64,000 bases of DNA from JBBDUG01 sp040904025 (GTDB lineage: Bacteria > Patescibacteriota > Minisyncoccia > Phycocordibacterales > SW-6-46-9): the NCBI GenBank assembly GCA_040904025.1, contig JBBDUG010000033.1, forward strand, positions 38,656-102,655, written 5' to 3'. The translations under genes and the position numbers were made by a program. Positions within the stretch are counted from its first letter, which is position 1. Every line of letters begins with the position of its first letter. Below are positions 50,358 to 58,924 of this stretch, in pieces. The notes under the pieces were generated by a model. That model was not told where the DNA came from and made no database searches. It saw only the letters and a list, made by a program, of their open reading frames with translations.

Positions 50358-50820
50358 AATTAAGATACATAGCAAAGCTCACCCAGAGAAGATACGGGAT
50401 AAGTAGCCAGGCAGCAGTGCGTGACACGCGCGCGAAGGCAATGATAGAAGCTACAATAGCAATCCAAAGCACTATGATCTCCGCCAATGCAATCCCCGGT
50501 AGTTGTAGACCGAAGAATATAATTGACCAGAGTGCATTGAGTAAAAGCTGAAAAAGAAATACTCCAACCGCTATTTTGGATTGTCGAGTATTAATTCCAC
50601 CTCTCCATACTAAAAAGAGCGCAATTCCCATAAGGGCATAGAGTGTAATCCATACCGGACCAAAGATCCAACCGGGTGGTGTGAGTGCTGGTTTTGCAAG
50701 TGTAACGTACCACCCTGATACAGAACCTGCGGTAAAGACAGAACCGATAATTCCAGCTAATTCACATATACCTATCGAAGCTGCAAGTTTGTAGTAGTCA
50801 TGTCGTTTCATCTTTATCAT
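50335..50820 (-). CDS. tspO: TspO/MBR-family tryptophan-rich sensory protein
   Basis: 161 residues, five helices. The family signature GWYVTLAKPALTPPGWIFGPVWITLYALMG (residues ~35-65) and later NALWSIIFFG near 100 are clear. TspO binds porphyrins, haem or cholesterol-like ligands and affects oxidative-stress responses. The start at 50820 (MIKMKRHDY) is fixed by TATAAT exactly six bases upstream. No tetrapyrrole gene is in this window. Confidence 0.92.
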   Translation of the reverse strand: MIKMKRHDYYKLAASIGICELAGIIGSVFTAGSVSGWYVTLAKPALTPPGWIFGPVWITLYALMGIALFLVWRGGINTRQSKIAVGVFLFQLLLNALWSIIFFGLQLPGIALAEIIVLWIAIVASIIAFARVSRTAAWLLIPYLLWVSFAMYLNYGIYILN

Positions 50821-50863
50821 ATGAAAATTATAACATTAAAGAGTCTTAGATTTTATGAGAACT

Positions 50864-51454
50864 CTACTTTTCTTCTAAAATCGCAACAGCTTCTTCCCAG
50901 GAATGCACACGGGTAATAGGAGGTGAGATCTTTTCTTGATTCCACGGAGTATCAAAAAGCAACACGGGGATACCAATTTCTGCAACACTACGAGCGTGCA
51001 CTAAAGCATCATCGATAAATACATCTACCCCACACTGTTTACACATCTCTCCCTTTGGTCGCTTTTCTCCAGAACCTGCAAAATGATTAGTAAAATAGAT
51101 ATCATCGAATATATTTGGAAAATATTCATCAAGCCACCTCTTTGTGAGTTCTCTTAGATCTTCTGGCTTAGAGGTAATTATGATTAATTCGTTTGTTGAG
51201 GAGAGTTTCTTTACAGCCTCTATAGAACCCTCAACTGGAACGGCATTTTGATGCGCTTCGGATTGATAAAATTCAAGTATTCGTTGAGTTGCTTCATCTG
51301 GTTCACATCCCCATAATTCATCTATGTAATATGAAGTGATATGTTCTCGCCTATAATTGGTATCGTACTTGTTATTGTGAAATATTTGGAGTGCCTCAAA
51401 AAAATTAAGGAGCACATCATCTAAATCAAATCCAATTGTTCGTTTGGTAGACAT
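50864..51454 (-). CDS. HAD-superfamily phosphatase, 5'(3')-deoxyribonucleotidase-like
   Basis: 196 residues with HAD motifs: IGFDLDDVLLNFF near residue 7 (nucleophile Asp), ELIIITSKPEDL near 92 (motif II Ser/Thr), FAGSGEKRPKGEMC near 125 (Lys) and DVFIDDALVHA near 143 (motif IV Asp pair). This matches the NT5C-like nucleotidases that dephosphorylate dNMP. Nucleotide salvage or house-cleaning is likely. Stand-alone minus-strand gene. Confidence 0.83.
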   Translation of the reverse strand: MSTKRTIGFDLDDVLLNFFEALQIFHNNKYDTNYRREHITSYYIDELWGCEPDEATQRILEFYQSEAHQNAVPVEGSIEAVKKLSSTNELIIITSKPEDLRELTKRWLDEYFPNIFDDIYFTNHFAGSGEKRPKGEMCKQCGVDVFIDDALVHARSVAEIGIPVLLFDTPWNQEKISPPITRVHSWEEAVAILEEK

Positions 51455-51502
51455 ATAACTTTTTATCTATTCCCAAATCCTCACATTTCCATTTTACACC
51501 AT

Positions 51503-53278
51503 CTAAGAATCTCCCCTCTTCCTATCCACCTCCTTTAAATGCTGTTTTCTTAAGCGTACACTTTTAGGCGTAATTTCGAGGAATTCATCGTCAGACATTA
51601 TTTCAAGTCCAGTTTCTATAGTAAGTTCCATTGGTGGAGTCAGTGAAATATTTTCATCAGAACCAGATGCGCGCATGTTGGTAAGTTGCTTTCCTTTTGT
51701 CGGATTCACGGCCATCTCTTCACCTTTGGATGTATTACCAATAACCATTCCTTCGTATACTTCTGTCCCTGCATCAATATAGAGTGTCCCGCGGGTCTGA
51801 AGGTTTGCAAGAGAAAATCCAAGTGCCTTACCAGTGGCCATAGAGGTCATAGAACCAACCTGTCGCTTTTCAATCTCACCAGCATACGGCTTAAAACCAA
51901 TAACCTGACTTGTCATAATTCCCTCTCCTTTAGTATCGATAACAAACTGGCCTCGATATCCAAGCAACCCACGTGTAGGACCTTCAAAGATAATACGGAC
52001 TGTTTTTTCAGCCTGCTTCATACTCGTCATAACTGCAGCTCTCTTAGAGAGCTTTTCAATTATAGTCCCTTCTATTCCCGCTGGTACATCAATTGTTACT
52101 TCTTCAAATGGCTCACTCTTTACCCCATCGATCTCTTTGATAATAACCTGCGGTTGAGATACCTGGAGCTCGTATCCCTCTCTACGCATATTCTCAAGAA
52201 GTATTGCTATATGGAGTTCCCCTCGCCCATAAACGCGCATTACATCACCAGAAAAATCAGCCTTTAGTCCCACATTCACCTCAAGTTCTTTTTCTAATCG
52301 CCCTCGTATCTGACGTCCGGTTACATACTTTCCTTCTCTCCCGGCAAATGGAGAGTTGTTTACACGAAACTCAAGAGCAATAGTGGGTTCATCTATTGTA
52401 ATAGACGGAAGAGCTTCTACATCTTCACTGTCGGTTATAGTGTCACCAATATAGATATCAGAAAGACCGGCAATCATCACAATATCTCCTGATACCGCTT
52501 CTGAAACTTCCTTTTTTGCCACCCCTTCAAAAGTATATAGTTTTGTCACCTTACCTTTTATTGTTGATCCATCCGGCTTCTTCACAAAAACAGTGGCTCC
52601 ATCCTTTACAACCCCCTCATAGATACGAGTGATGGCAAGGCGACCAAGAAAATTATCATACCCAAGATTAAATGTCTGTGCTTTCAGCGGTTCATCATCT
52701 TTTCCGGAAGAGACGGAGACTTCTTCAAGTATGCAATCCAGAAGAGGTTCAAGATCTTTCTTTTCATCATCTAGTTCGCGCATTGCCACTCCATTGAGTC
52801 CAATGGCATACACTGTTGTGAAATCAAGCTGTTCGTCATTTGCACCAAGATCAAAGAAGAGTTCAAGAACCTCATCATGCACACGAGCAGGATCTGCAGC
52901 CGGCTTATCAATTTTATTAAGCACTACAATTGGCTTGTGCCCGAGCTCAAGAGATTTCTTGAGCACAAAACGTGTCTGAGGCATTGGACCCTCCTGTGCA
53001 TCAACAAGAAGTACGACCGAATCAATTGAGCGAAGTACTCGCTCCACCTCAGAACCAAAGTCGGTGTGCCCGGGAGTATCTACAATGTTAATTTTCGTCC
53101 CCTTGTACATGACAGATGTGTTCTTGGAGTAAATGGTAATACCACGCTCTTGTTCGAGCGTGTTTGAATCCATAGATACTCCATCATCCACCATGCCAGT
53201 CTGACGCATAATGGCGTCGGTAAGAGTGGTTTTTCCATGGTCTACATGGGCAATAATTGCAATGTTTCGTATTTCCAT
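51503..53278 (-). CDS. typA: Translational GTPase TypA/BipA
   Basis: 591 residues. G1 [14 protein letters not shown] near residue 10, switch-[15 protein letters not shown]3 DTPGHTDFG near 71 and G4 NKID near 124. It then has EF-G-like domains and the TypA C-terminal region ([21 protein letters not shown] near 500). It acts on ribosome assembly and stress translation. The start is fixed by homology. A GC palindrome with T5 lies directly upstream. Confidence 0.97.
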   Translation of the reverse strand: MEIRNIAIIAHVDHGKTTLTDAIMRQTGMVDDGVSMDSNTLEQERGITIYSKNTSVMYKGTKINIVDTPGHTDFGSEVERVLRSIDSVVLLVDAQEGPMPQTRFVLKKSLELGHKPIVVLNKIDKPAADPARVHDEVLELFFDLGANDEQLDFTTVYAIGLNGVAMRELDDEKKDLEPLLDCILEEVSVSSGKDDEPLKAQTFNLGYDNFLGRLAITRIYEGVVKDGATVFVKKPDGSTIKGKVTKLYTFEGVAKKEVSEAVSGDIVMIAGLSDIYIGDTITDSEDVEALPSITIDEPTIALEFRVNNSPFAGREGKYVTGRQIRGRLEKELEVNVGLKADFSGDVMRVYGRGELHIAILLENMRREGYELQVSQPQVIIKEIDGVKSEPFEEVTIDVPAGIEGTIIEKLSKRAAVMTSMKQAEKTVRIIFEGPTRGLLGYRGQFVIDTKGEGIMTSQVIGFKPYAGEIEKRQVGSMTSMATGKALGFSLANLQTRGTLYIDAGTEVYEGMVIGNTSKGEEMAVNPTKGKQLTNMRASGSDENISLTPPMELTIETGLEIMSDDEFLEITPKSVRLRKQHLKEVDRKRGDS

Positions 53279-53286
53279 ATAAAAAG

Positions 53287-53300
53287 TCCCCGCGCGGGGA
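53287..53300 (-). promoter_or_regulatory. GC-rich palindrome plus T5 immediately before the typA start
   Basis: TCCCCGCGCGGGGA is a perfect 14-base palindrome followed on the minus strand by CTTTTTAT and the typA ATG at 53278. A second hairpin, TCCACC/GGTGGA, lies at 53308-53330. It looks like a terminator or attenuator placed in the leader; it may simply end the upstream GIY-YIG transcript. Confidence 0.6.
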
Positions 53301-53346
53301 GCATGAGTCCACCACTATACAGGAGGTGGAGTAAAAAGAAAGATGT

Positions 53347-53595
53347 TTATGCACTTTCTACCAGTGTAATCTTCTCTTCTCTACTCAAGCGTTTAATCTC
53401 GGCTTCACGAGCCCGCGCATCAGCTAGTGTGTCATATTCTTCAGAATAGACCAGTTCAACAGGTCGACGAATCTTTGTATAATGCGCACCTGATTTTTCA
53501 TTATTATGTTGATAGAGCCTCTTCTTAAGGTCATTGGTGGAGCCAGTGTACAGAGACCCATCAGAGCATTTTAAGATATACACCCAGTGCTTCAT
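53347..53595 (-). CDS. GIY-YIG nuclease-domain protein
   Basis: 82 residues, one GIY-YIG domain of the UPF0213/YhbQ type. The pattern VYILKCSDGSLYTGSTNDLKKRLYQH replaces the GIY and YIG triplets by VYI and YTG, with the catalytic Arg in KKRL and Glu in REAEIKRLSR. These small nucleases cut or bind DNA; function is poorly known. TAATGT exactly six bases before the ATG. Confidence 0.92.
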   Translation of the reverse strand: MKHWVYILKCSDGSLYTGSTNDLKKRLYQHNNEKSGAHYTKIRRPVELVYSEEYDTLADARAREAEIKRLSREEKITLVESA

Positions 53596-53660
53596 TTCTC
53601 CACATTACCATTTTCAACAATTTTGCAGAGAAAAATGTAGCTCTCTATAGTTGATATCTT

Positions 53661-54191
53661 CTACATCTTACGGCTATCATATGCCCAATGAAGAAGAGCT
53701 TGTCGTTGCTTAGGTCTACAGGTAAAATCCCCACTATCACAATTTTTGGTCAACTGACCAATATGGCGTCTCATTGCTTTCCACCTCCCTATTTGCTGCT
53801 TATCCTCTCCTTCTAATCTACGGCCACGATAATATCTGCAGTACCACTGAAACCAACCACGTGGATCATGATCCTCATTTATCCACCCCTTTTTATGCCA
53901 AACAGAAAGGGGCTGACTTGCATTAACACCAAAGAAATTAATGCCTGCTATATGTTCATATGTATCTTTTGGCGCAAACTTTGCACTCTCAAACCAACTT
54001 TCTGGAAACTCATCCAGACAATCTCTCATGTATACACCACCAAACACACCAAGCTCGAGCATTTCTTTTGGGGTAAGGTCTGGTTTAAACTCGGGATCAA
54101 ATTCACGACCAGCAGGTTCAACTAACTCATACTCATATCCATCCTGCATCTTGTCGTGGACAATAATGGTTTGTGGTCTTTCTTTTGTCAT
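53661..54191 (-). CDS. Uncharacterised conserved protein, 176 aa (intact copy)
   Basis: No named family. The product is soluble with a Trp/Tyr-rich core (HKKGWINEDHDPRGWFQWYCRYYRG) and a basic C terminus (RWKAMRRHIGQLTKNCDSG, RPKQRQALLHWAYDSR). A truncated, frameshifted relative of its first third lies at 49701-49876, so the family duplicates in this genome. The start MTKERPQTIIVHDKMQDGY at 54191 is supported by alignment to that copy; a longer open frame to 54389 is rejected. Three cysteines are not paired in an obvious motif. Confidence 0.78.
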   Translation of the reverse strand: MTKERPQTIIVHDKMQDGYEYELVEPAGREFDPEFKPDLTPKEMLELGVFGGVYMRDCLDEFPESWFESAKFAPKDTYEHIAGINFFGVNASQPLSVWHKKGWINEDHDPRGWFQWYCRYYRGRRLEGEDKQQIGRWKAMRRHIGQLTKNCDSGDFTCRPKQRQALLHWAYDSRKM

Positions 54192-54240
54192 ATATATATT
54201 CGTCAGTTGGCTGACTGCATGGGACGATGTTGGAATTATA

Positions 54241-54636
54241 CTAACGTGAGTCCGTCTTTTGTAAAAGACCTTCGACTCTTTCAAATATAATCTGGAATAC
54301 CTCTTGGTACTCTTCGGGAGTTTCCGGATCGTCAACACGCCATTCCTCAAACTTATCCTTTGGAAACATATCGGGAATGAGGCATCCAAAAGAAACGATA
54401 CGGTCTGCTTTTTCTAATAGTTCATCAGTGAGTTGTTGTGGCTTCTTAGGTGAAGCAACTACCCCCTTTTCGGAAAGAATCTGGGTCACAAGGGGATCAA
54501 CCTCTGAAGCTGGAGCAGTGCCTGCACTTATTGCACGCATATCGATATCTTTCGCATTCGCTAGATGATTAAAAACTGCTTCAGCTATTTTGCTTCTTTT
54601 TCTATTTTCTGTACATGCAAAGAGAATTGTCTTCAT
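54241..54636 (-). CDS. Low-molecular-weight phosphatase/arsenate reductase-like protein
   Basis: 131 residues. The P-loop FACTENRKRSKIAEAVF near residue 7 is CxxNxxRS of LMW-PTP and thioredoxin-type ArsC enzymes, and WRVDDPETPEEYQ near 105 supplies the general-acid Asp. A second Cys at ISVFGC-like position (VSFGCLIP near 82) resembles the resolving Cys of ArsC. Substrate, arsenate or phosphotyrosine, cannot be decided. TATACT exactly six bases before the ATG. Confidence 0.85.
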   Translation of the reverse strand: MKTILFACTENRKRSKIAEAVFNHLANAKDIDMRAISAGTAPASEVDPLVTQILSEKGVVASPKKPQQLTDELLEKADRIVSFGCLIPDMFPKDKFEEWRVDDPETPEEYQEVFQIIFERVEGLLQKTDSR

Positions 54637-54709
54637 GCTTAAAGTATACCAGTTACCGAGAGTTTGTTGGATTCTGTACCCTTGTGTCTACTTTATAGGG
54701 TACGGATCA

Positions 54710-54783
54710 TGGCTGCCGGGCTAGGATTCGAACCTAGGTGACGGGTTCCAGAGACCCGCATATTACCACTATATGACCCGGCA
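54710..54783 (-). tRNA. tRNA-Gln (anticodon CTG)
   Basis: Minus strand. A seven-base acceptor TGCCGGG/CCCGGCA, D arm, anticodon loop CTCTGGA (CTG, reading CAG) on a CGGGT/ACCCG stem, and T arm CTAGG-TTCGAAT-CCTAG fold correctly. G discriminator and an encoded CCA at 54712-54710 are present. It stands between the ArsC-like gene and a plus-strand membrane protein. Confidence 0.95.
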
Positions 54784-54868
54784 TAAACATTGGCTAGTAT
54801 AGCAAAAAACCCCCATAATCCAACTTGTATTTGCACAAAATAAGATATTCGATACCATACATTCCTGT

Positions 54869-55384
54869 ATGACTTTATATAAAAAATTCTGGAAATGGTA
54901 TGAAGACAACTATACACTCAATGCCGGCATAGCAGCCGGACTCTTTTTAATCCAAATTATCCATCTCATATGGCTATTTGGTGAGGTTGTGTGGTTCAAA
55001 GCAACCGGCACCCCTCTCTTTACCCTCGAAGGTATATGGAAACCCATAATCATCTTTGTTGACTATACAGAAATACCGGCAATCCTCTCTGTCTCATTGG
55101 TATACATCAATGAAATACGAAAAAGCCACAACGTTAAGTCATGGCTCTACCTGTTTTTTATAAACTCCCAATGGCTGCACCTCTTTTGGATTACCGACGA
55201 GTTTGTCATTCAATCACTGGTTACAACCGAACAGACTATGCTCCCATTGTGGCTTGCATGGGTGGCAATACTCATTGACTACCTCGAACTACCAGTCATC
55301 GTTGAGACAATGAAGAAATTCGTACAAAGTCTCAAAGAAGACAGAGCAAAAGAATTTCTTGCAAAGGATCTAAAAGAGATATAA
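54869..55384 (+). CDS. Multi-pass membrane protein of unknown family
   Basis: 171 residues with about five hydrophobic helices (AGIAAGLFLIQIIHLIWLFGEVVW, PAILSVSLVYINEI, WLYLFFINSQWLHLFWI, LPLWLAWVAILIDYLELPVIV). Several acidic and His residues lie within helices (LHLFWITDEF, LIDYLELP), suggesting an ion- or metal-binding site. A TACATT box five bases before the ATG. It converges directly on the VIT gene. Confidence 0.72.
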   Translation: MTLYKKFWKWYEDNYTLNAGIAAGLFLIQIIHLIWLFGEVVWFKATGTPLFTLEGIWKPIIIFVDYTEIPAILSVSLVYINEIRKSHNVKSWLYLFFINSQWLHLFWITDEFVIQSLVTTEQTMLPLWLAWVAILIDYLELPVIVETMKKFVQSLKEDRAKEFLAKDLKEI

Positions 55385-55882
55385 CTACACAATTCCTCCG
55401 AGTATATCCCCTACGTAATATGCAATTACTGCAGCAACACCTCCGATACAGAGGGTGATAAGAGCGGTGGCAATACTATTCTTGCCCGCCACTTTTCCAC
55501 GGGCTGCACCGATAAGGAGAAAGGCAATTGCTGTAAGTATTGATGAATATATAAAAGCACTCTGTGGAAACACCACTCCGGCATATTCAATAACAAAAGG
55601 AAGAAGTGGTATTACACCAACAACAACGAACGAAAAGAATGTTGCAAATGCAGTACGGAGAGGTTTCTGCTCTCCCCTCCCCAGGTCCTCTTCTGAAGAC
55701 TCGGAAAGATAATTAGATGCGGCCATGGAAAATCCGTCTGCAAACAAATTCGCAAATCCAAGAATCAATACAACCGCAGAAGAAAGTCCGGCACCAACTG
55801 TACCAGCAACAATTGCAAAAGTTGTCACGGTGCCATCAACACCGCCGTATACAAATTCTGGTAAGTATTTACGTATAAACAT
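55385..55882 (-). CDS. VIT1/CCC1-family iron/manganese transporter
   Basis: 165 residues, five helices. The N-terminal FVYGGVDGTVTTFAIVAGTVGAGL and FANLFADGFSMAASNYLSESSEE segments are the VIT1/CCC1 signature, with Glu/Asp/Met metal residues, and the cytosolic metal-binding domain is short. It moves Fe2+ or Mn2+ out of the cytosol. The ATG overlaps the pyrG stop (ATGA-type junction), so the two genes are translationally coupled. Confidence 0.9.
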   Translation of the reverse strand: MFIRKYLPEFVYGGVDGTVTTFAIVAGTVGAGLSSAVVLILGFANLFADGFSMAASNYLSESSEEDLGRGEQKPLRTAFATFFSFVVVGVIPLLPFVIEYAGVVFPQSAFIYSSILTAIAFLLIGAARGKVAGKNSIATALITLCIGGVAAVIAYYVGDILGGIV

Positions 55883-57534
55883 CAGTTACCCCCATTATAC
55901 CCCACCGCAGCTTTGATAAACTCGGAAAAGAGTGGTTGTGGGGAAAGTGGACGAGCGGTAAATTCAGGATGAAATTGTGCCCCCACAAAAAACGGATGAT
56001 CATCTTTTGGCAATTCTGCAATTTCCATTAATCGTCCGTCAGGTGACGTTCCGGAAAATACCAACCCCCCTTCCTCAAACCGCTCTATATACTCAGGATT
56101 CACTTCATATCGATGTCGATGTCGCTCTTCAACTTCATCCGCCTTGTATGCCTTTCGCGCAATAGTCCCACGCTTAATCTTTGCAGGATAAACTCCCAGC
56201 CGCATACTCCCCCCATACTGTGCCTTCTCTATCTTCTCTTTCTGGTCAGGCATCACATCAATCACGGGGTGGGAAGTGTTCTCATCAATCTCAACCGTAT
56301 GCGCCCCCTCAAGTCTTAATACATTTCGTGCATACTCCACACACATGAGTTGCATGCCATAGCAGAGACCAAAATACGGAATACCATTCTCACGAGCATA
56401 GCGGATAACATGAATCTTCCCCTCGATACCCGTCTCTCCAAACCCGCCAGGAACAAGAATACCGTCATAGTCCTTTAGTCGCGAAAGGACCCTACCACCA
56501 TCCTGAAAGTCCTTGGCATCAAGCCAGTGAATGTTCACATTAACCGATTGTGAAGCTGCAGAGATCTTTAAAGCTTCGATGACTGAAATATAGGCGTCAG
56601 AGAGCACGAAATCGCCCGTATCAAAGTATTTACCCACAATCGCTATGTCTACCTCATCTTTGGCATTTTTTGCCTTCTCAACGAAGGTTCTCCATTCCTT
56701 GAGATCCTTTTTTCGAGCCCTCATCCCAAAGAAGTTTAGAATGCGTCCCGACAAACCATCATTCTCAAAATTCACCGGCACTTCATAGATACTCTCTATA
56801 TCAGGAGCGGATATTACATTCTCTTCAAGTACTCCGCACATATCAGCGATTTTCTTTTTTCGTTTTTTGTCCAGCGGCTTCTCCGAACGTCCAATGATCA
56901 TATCGGGTGAGACTCCATATGAGTTCATCTGCCGTACTGCATTCTGCGTTGGTTTCGTCTTCATCTCTCCGAGCATGTTCGGTATCGGGAGATATGAGAC
57001 CATGACAAACATGACATCCCCCGGATGATTAAGTTTCAGACGTCGCGCAGCTTCGATAAAGATGGCGTTCTGATATTCTCCAACTGTTCCACCTATCTCA
57101 ACGATAGTGATTTCAGCATCATTCTTTTTGCGTGATTCTTCTATCCTTCGCAGTATCTCTTCGGTAATGTGGTATGTCGGCTCTACACACTTCCCTCCAT
57201 ATCCCAGAGCACGCTCTTTGTCGATCACATATTTAAAAATCATACCATTGGTCATATAGTTCTCCGCCGGCAACGACTTATTCAAAAACCTCTCGTAGTT
57301 TCCCATGTCCTGATCTGTCTCAAGACCAGACTCCAATACAAAAACCTCACCATGTTCGGTGGGGTTCATAGTACCCGCATCTACGTTAAGATACGGATCA
57401 GCTTTGATTAGAGAGACACGAAAACCCTTGGATTGGAGAATTGTTCCGATGGATGCTGTTGAGACACCTTTTCCGACACCTGACATCACTCCACCAAGAA
57501 CAAATATATATCTGTGTTTTTTTCGTTTCGACAT
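55882..57534 (-). CDS. pyrG: CTP synthase
   Basis: 550 residues. The amidoligase domain begins YIFVLGGVMSGVGKGVSTASIG and contains KADPYLNVDAGTMNPTEHGEVFVL and EIGGTVGEYQNAIFIEA. The glutamine amidotransferase domain has PGGFGETGIEGKI near 355, catalytic FGLCYGMQLMCVEYAR near 385 and PFFVGAQFHPEF near 520. It makes CTP from UTP and glutamine. Start MSKRKKHRY at 57534 chosen over 57570 because the extension is not family-like. Confidence 0.97.
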   Translation of the reverse strand: MSKRKKHRYIFVLGGVMSGVGKGVSTASIGTILQSKGFRVSLIKADPYLNVDAGTMNPTEHGEVFVLESGLETDQDMGNYERFLNKSLPAENYMTNGMIFKYVIDKERALGYGGKCVEPTYHITEEILRRIEESRKKNDAEITIVEIGGTVGEYQNAIFIEAARRLKLNHPGDVMFVMVSYLPIPNMLGEMKTKPTQNAVRQMNSYGVSPDMIIGRSEKPLDKKRKKKIADMCGVLEENVISAPDIESIYEVPVNFENDGLSGRILNFFGMRARKKDLKEWRTFVEKAKNAKDEVDIAIVGKYFDTGDFVLSDAYISVIEALKISAASQSVNVNIHWLDAKDFQDGGRVLSRLKDYDGILVPGGFGETGIEGKIHVIRYARENGIPYFGLCYGMQLMCVEYARNVLRLEGAHTVEIDENTSHPVIDVMPDQKEKIEKAQYGGSMRLGVYPAKIKRGTIARKAYKADEVEERHRHRYEVNPEYIERFEEGGLVFSGTSPDGRLMEIAELPKDDHPFFVGAQFHPEFTARPLSPQPLFSEFIKAAVGYNGGN

Positions 57535-57639
57535 ATCTGCAATGAATTTTGTACGCTGTATTGCACACATCCTACACTAAAATACAGAAAAGTTCTAACG
57601 GTTAATCTTCGTTCGAGCACTCCTTCTTAATTCACCCCC

Positions 57640-58776
57640 TTAGCTAAATAATTCTACATATTCAGACATACGGAAGAGTCTGTTACGAGAGTGGCCGGTG
57701 ATCTCTTCAACAATACCTAGCTCCTCAAAATCCTTCAAAAGACCATTAGCAGCGGCATATGTTACATCTAATATTTGCGCAGCATCATTAACATTTATCG
57801 TGGGGTCAGAAAAAAGATGCAGAAGAAGCCCACGACCACGTGGGGCCTTTTTACCGAGTGTAATAATCTTCTCTTCGCACTGTTGTCGAAAGGTGACAAT
57901 GTTTTCAAAAGTGTCCTGTCCCTTTCTCGCTGTTTCAATAACCCCCCTTAGGAAGAAAGCAATCCATTGCTCAAGATTATCCTCCGTTCGTACCCGCATA
58001 AGAGAATTGTAATAATCTTCTCTGTTTTCCTCTAAAAAATCAGAAAGATAGAGCGTGGGCTTGGTAAGGATTCCACGTTCAAATAATTGCAGAGTTATGA
58101 GTAGACGTCCAATTCGACCGTTTCCGTCATTAAAGGGATGAATGGATTCAAACTGGTAGTGGCTTATTGCAATTTTCACGAGGGTGGGTAATGACAACTC
58201 GCTGTTGTGCCAAAAATATTCGAAGTCCCTTAGAAGTTCCGACAATTCATCGGGGTGTGGGGGAACATAATGAGCCTTTTTAAGGGAACCACCACCAATC
58301 CAATTTTGCATTTTTCGCACTTCTCCTGGTTGTTTTCCTTCTCCTCTTACACCACTGAGGAGAATTTTATGCGCATCCTTTATCAACCGCATAGAAACAG
58401 GGAGGTTGTCTAATGCCTCAATAGACCAGTTCATTGCTTCAATATAATTTTGCACTTCTTCCCAATCATCTCTTCGTCCTGGATCTATTTCCTCTTCGGG
58501 GAGTAAGGCTTCATTTATATCAGTTTTTGTTCCTTCAATCTGACTCGACTTAACCGCCTCGTTACGAACATGCATCTTTATGAAATAATCAACATCAGGA
58601 ACCAAGTGAGAGTATGCGTTAAGTTCTCCCAATAAACGCATAGCTTCTTCAACCAAAAGGAAGACGTGCTGATTTTCTATAGTCAGTTCTTTGTTGATTG
58701 GTGAAGGAGAAAAACTTTCATATTCATATTCCTTTTTCCAAAAATGTTTTTGATATTCTCCCGCTTTAAAACTCAT
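57640..58776 (-). CDS. Fic-domain AMP-transferase-like protein with winged-helix tail
   Basis: 378 residues. N-terminal inhibitory helix with SSQIEGT near residue 76 ([S/T]xxxE[G/N], class II), Fic motif ESIHPFNDGNGRIGRLL near 205 with all catalytic residues, and a C-terminal winged helix (INVNDAAQILDVTYAAANGLLKDFEELGIV). Class II Fic proteins AMPylate targets or themselves and are often autoregulated. The spacer upstream holds repeats of TTAAACTATAATAT. ATG at 58776 is preferred over a TTG at 58791. Confidence 0.9.
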   Translation of the reverse strand: MSFKAGEYQKHFWKKEYEYESFSPSPINKELTIENQHVFLLVEEAMRLLGELNAYSHLVPDVDYFIKMHVRNEAVKSSQIEGTKTDINEALLPEEEIDPGRRDDWEEVQNYIEAMNWSIEALDNLPVSMRLIKDAHKILLSGVRGEGKQPGEVRKMQNWIGGGSLKKAHYVPPHPDELSELLRDFEYFWHNSELSLPTLVKIAISHYQFESIHPFNDGNGRIGRLLITLQLFERGILTKPTLYLSDFLEENREDYYNSLMRVRTEDNLEQWIAFFLRGVIETARKGQDTFENIVTFRQQCEEKIITLGKKAPRGRGLLLHLFSDPTINVNDAAQILDVTYAAANGLLKDFEELGIVEEITGHSRNRLFRMSEYVELFS

Positions 58777-58800
58777 GATAGTTAACTGCAATAAGAGTAA

Positions 58801-58915
58801 CTTAATTACAGATTAACATATTAAACTATAATATACAAAACTTAATTGTAGTTTAGGAGTCTAAATTATAATATAGAAAATTATATTATATTAAACTATA
58901 ATATAACGATAGGAG
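58801..58915. promoter_or_regulatory. A/T-rich repeated operator region upstream of fic
   Basis: TATTAAACTATAATATA occurs twice as a direct repeat (58819-58835 and 58889-58905). Degenerate copies (TAAATTATAATATA at 58862-58875; an inverted-type TTGTAGTTTAGG near 58847-58858) lie between. It sits between fic and ftsX and most likely binds the Fic winged-helix domain or polymerase. Confidence 0.6.
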
Positions 58916-58924
58916 TATTATTCC

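Noticed and set aside
54192..54389. 66-residue extension of the 53661 gene
   Set aside because: It overlaps the ArsC-like gene in another frame and the paralogous remnant starts at the shorter position.
57535..57570. Twelve-residue N-terminal extension of PyrG
   Set aside because: MCAIQRTKFIAD is unlike any CTP synthase start; MSKRKKHRYIFV matches the family.
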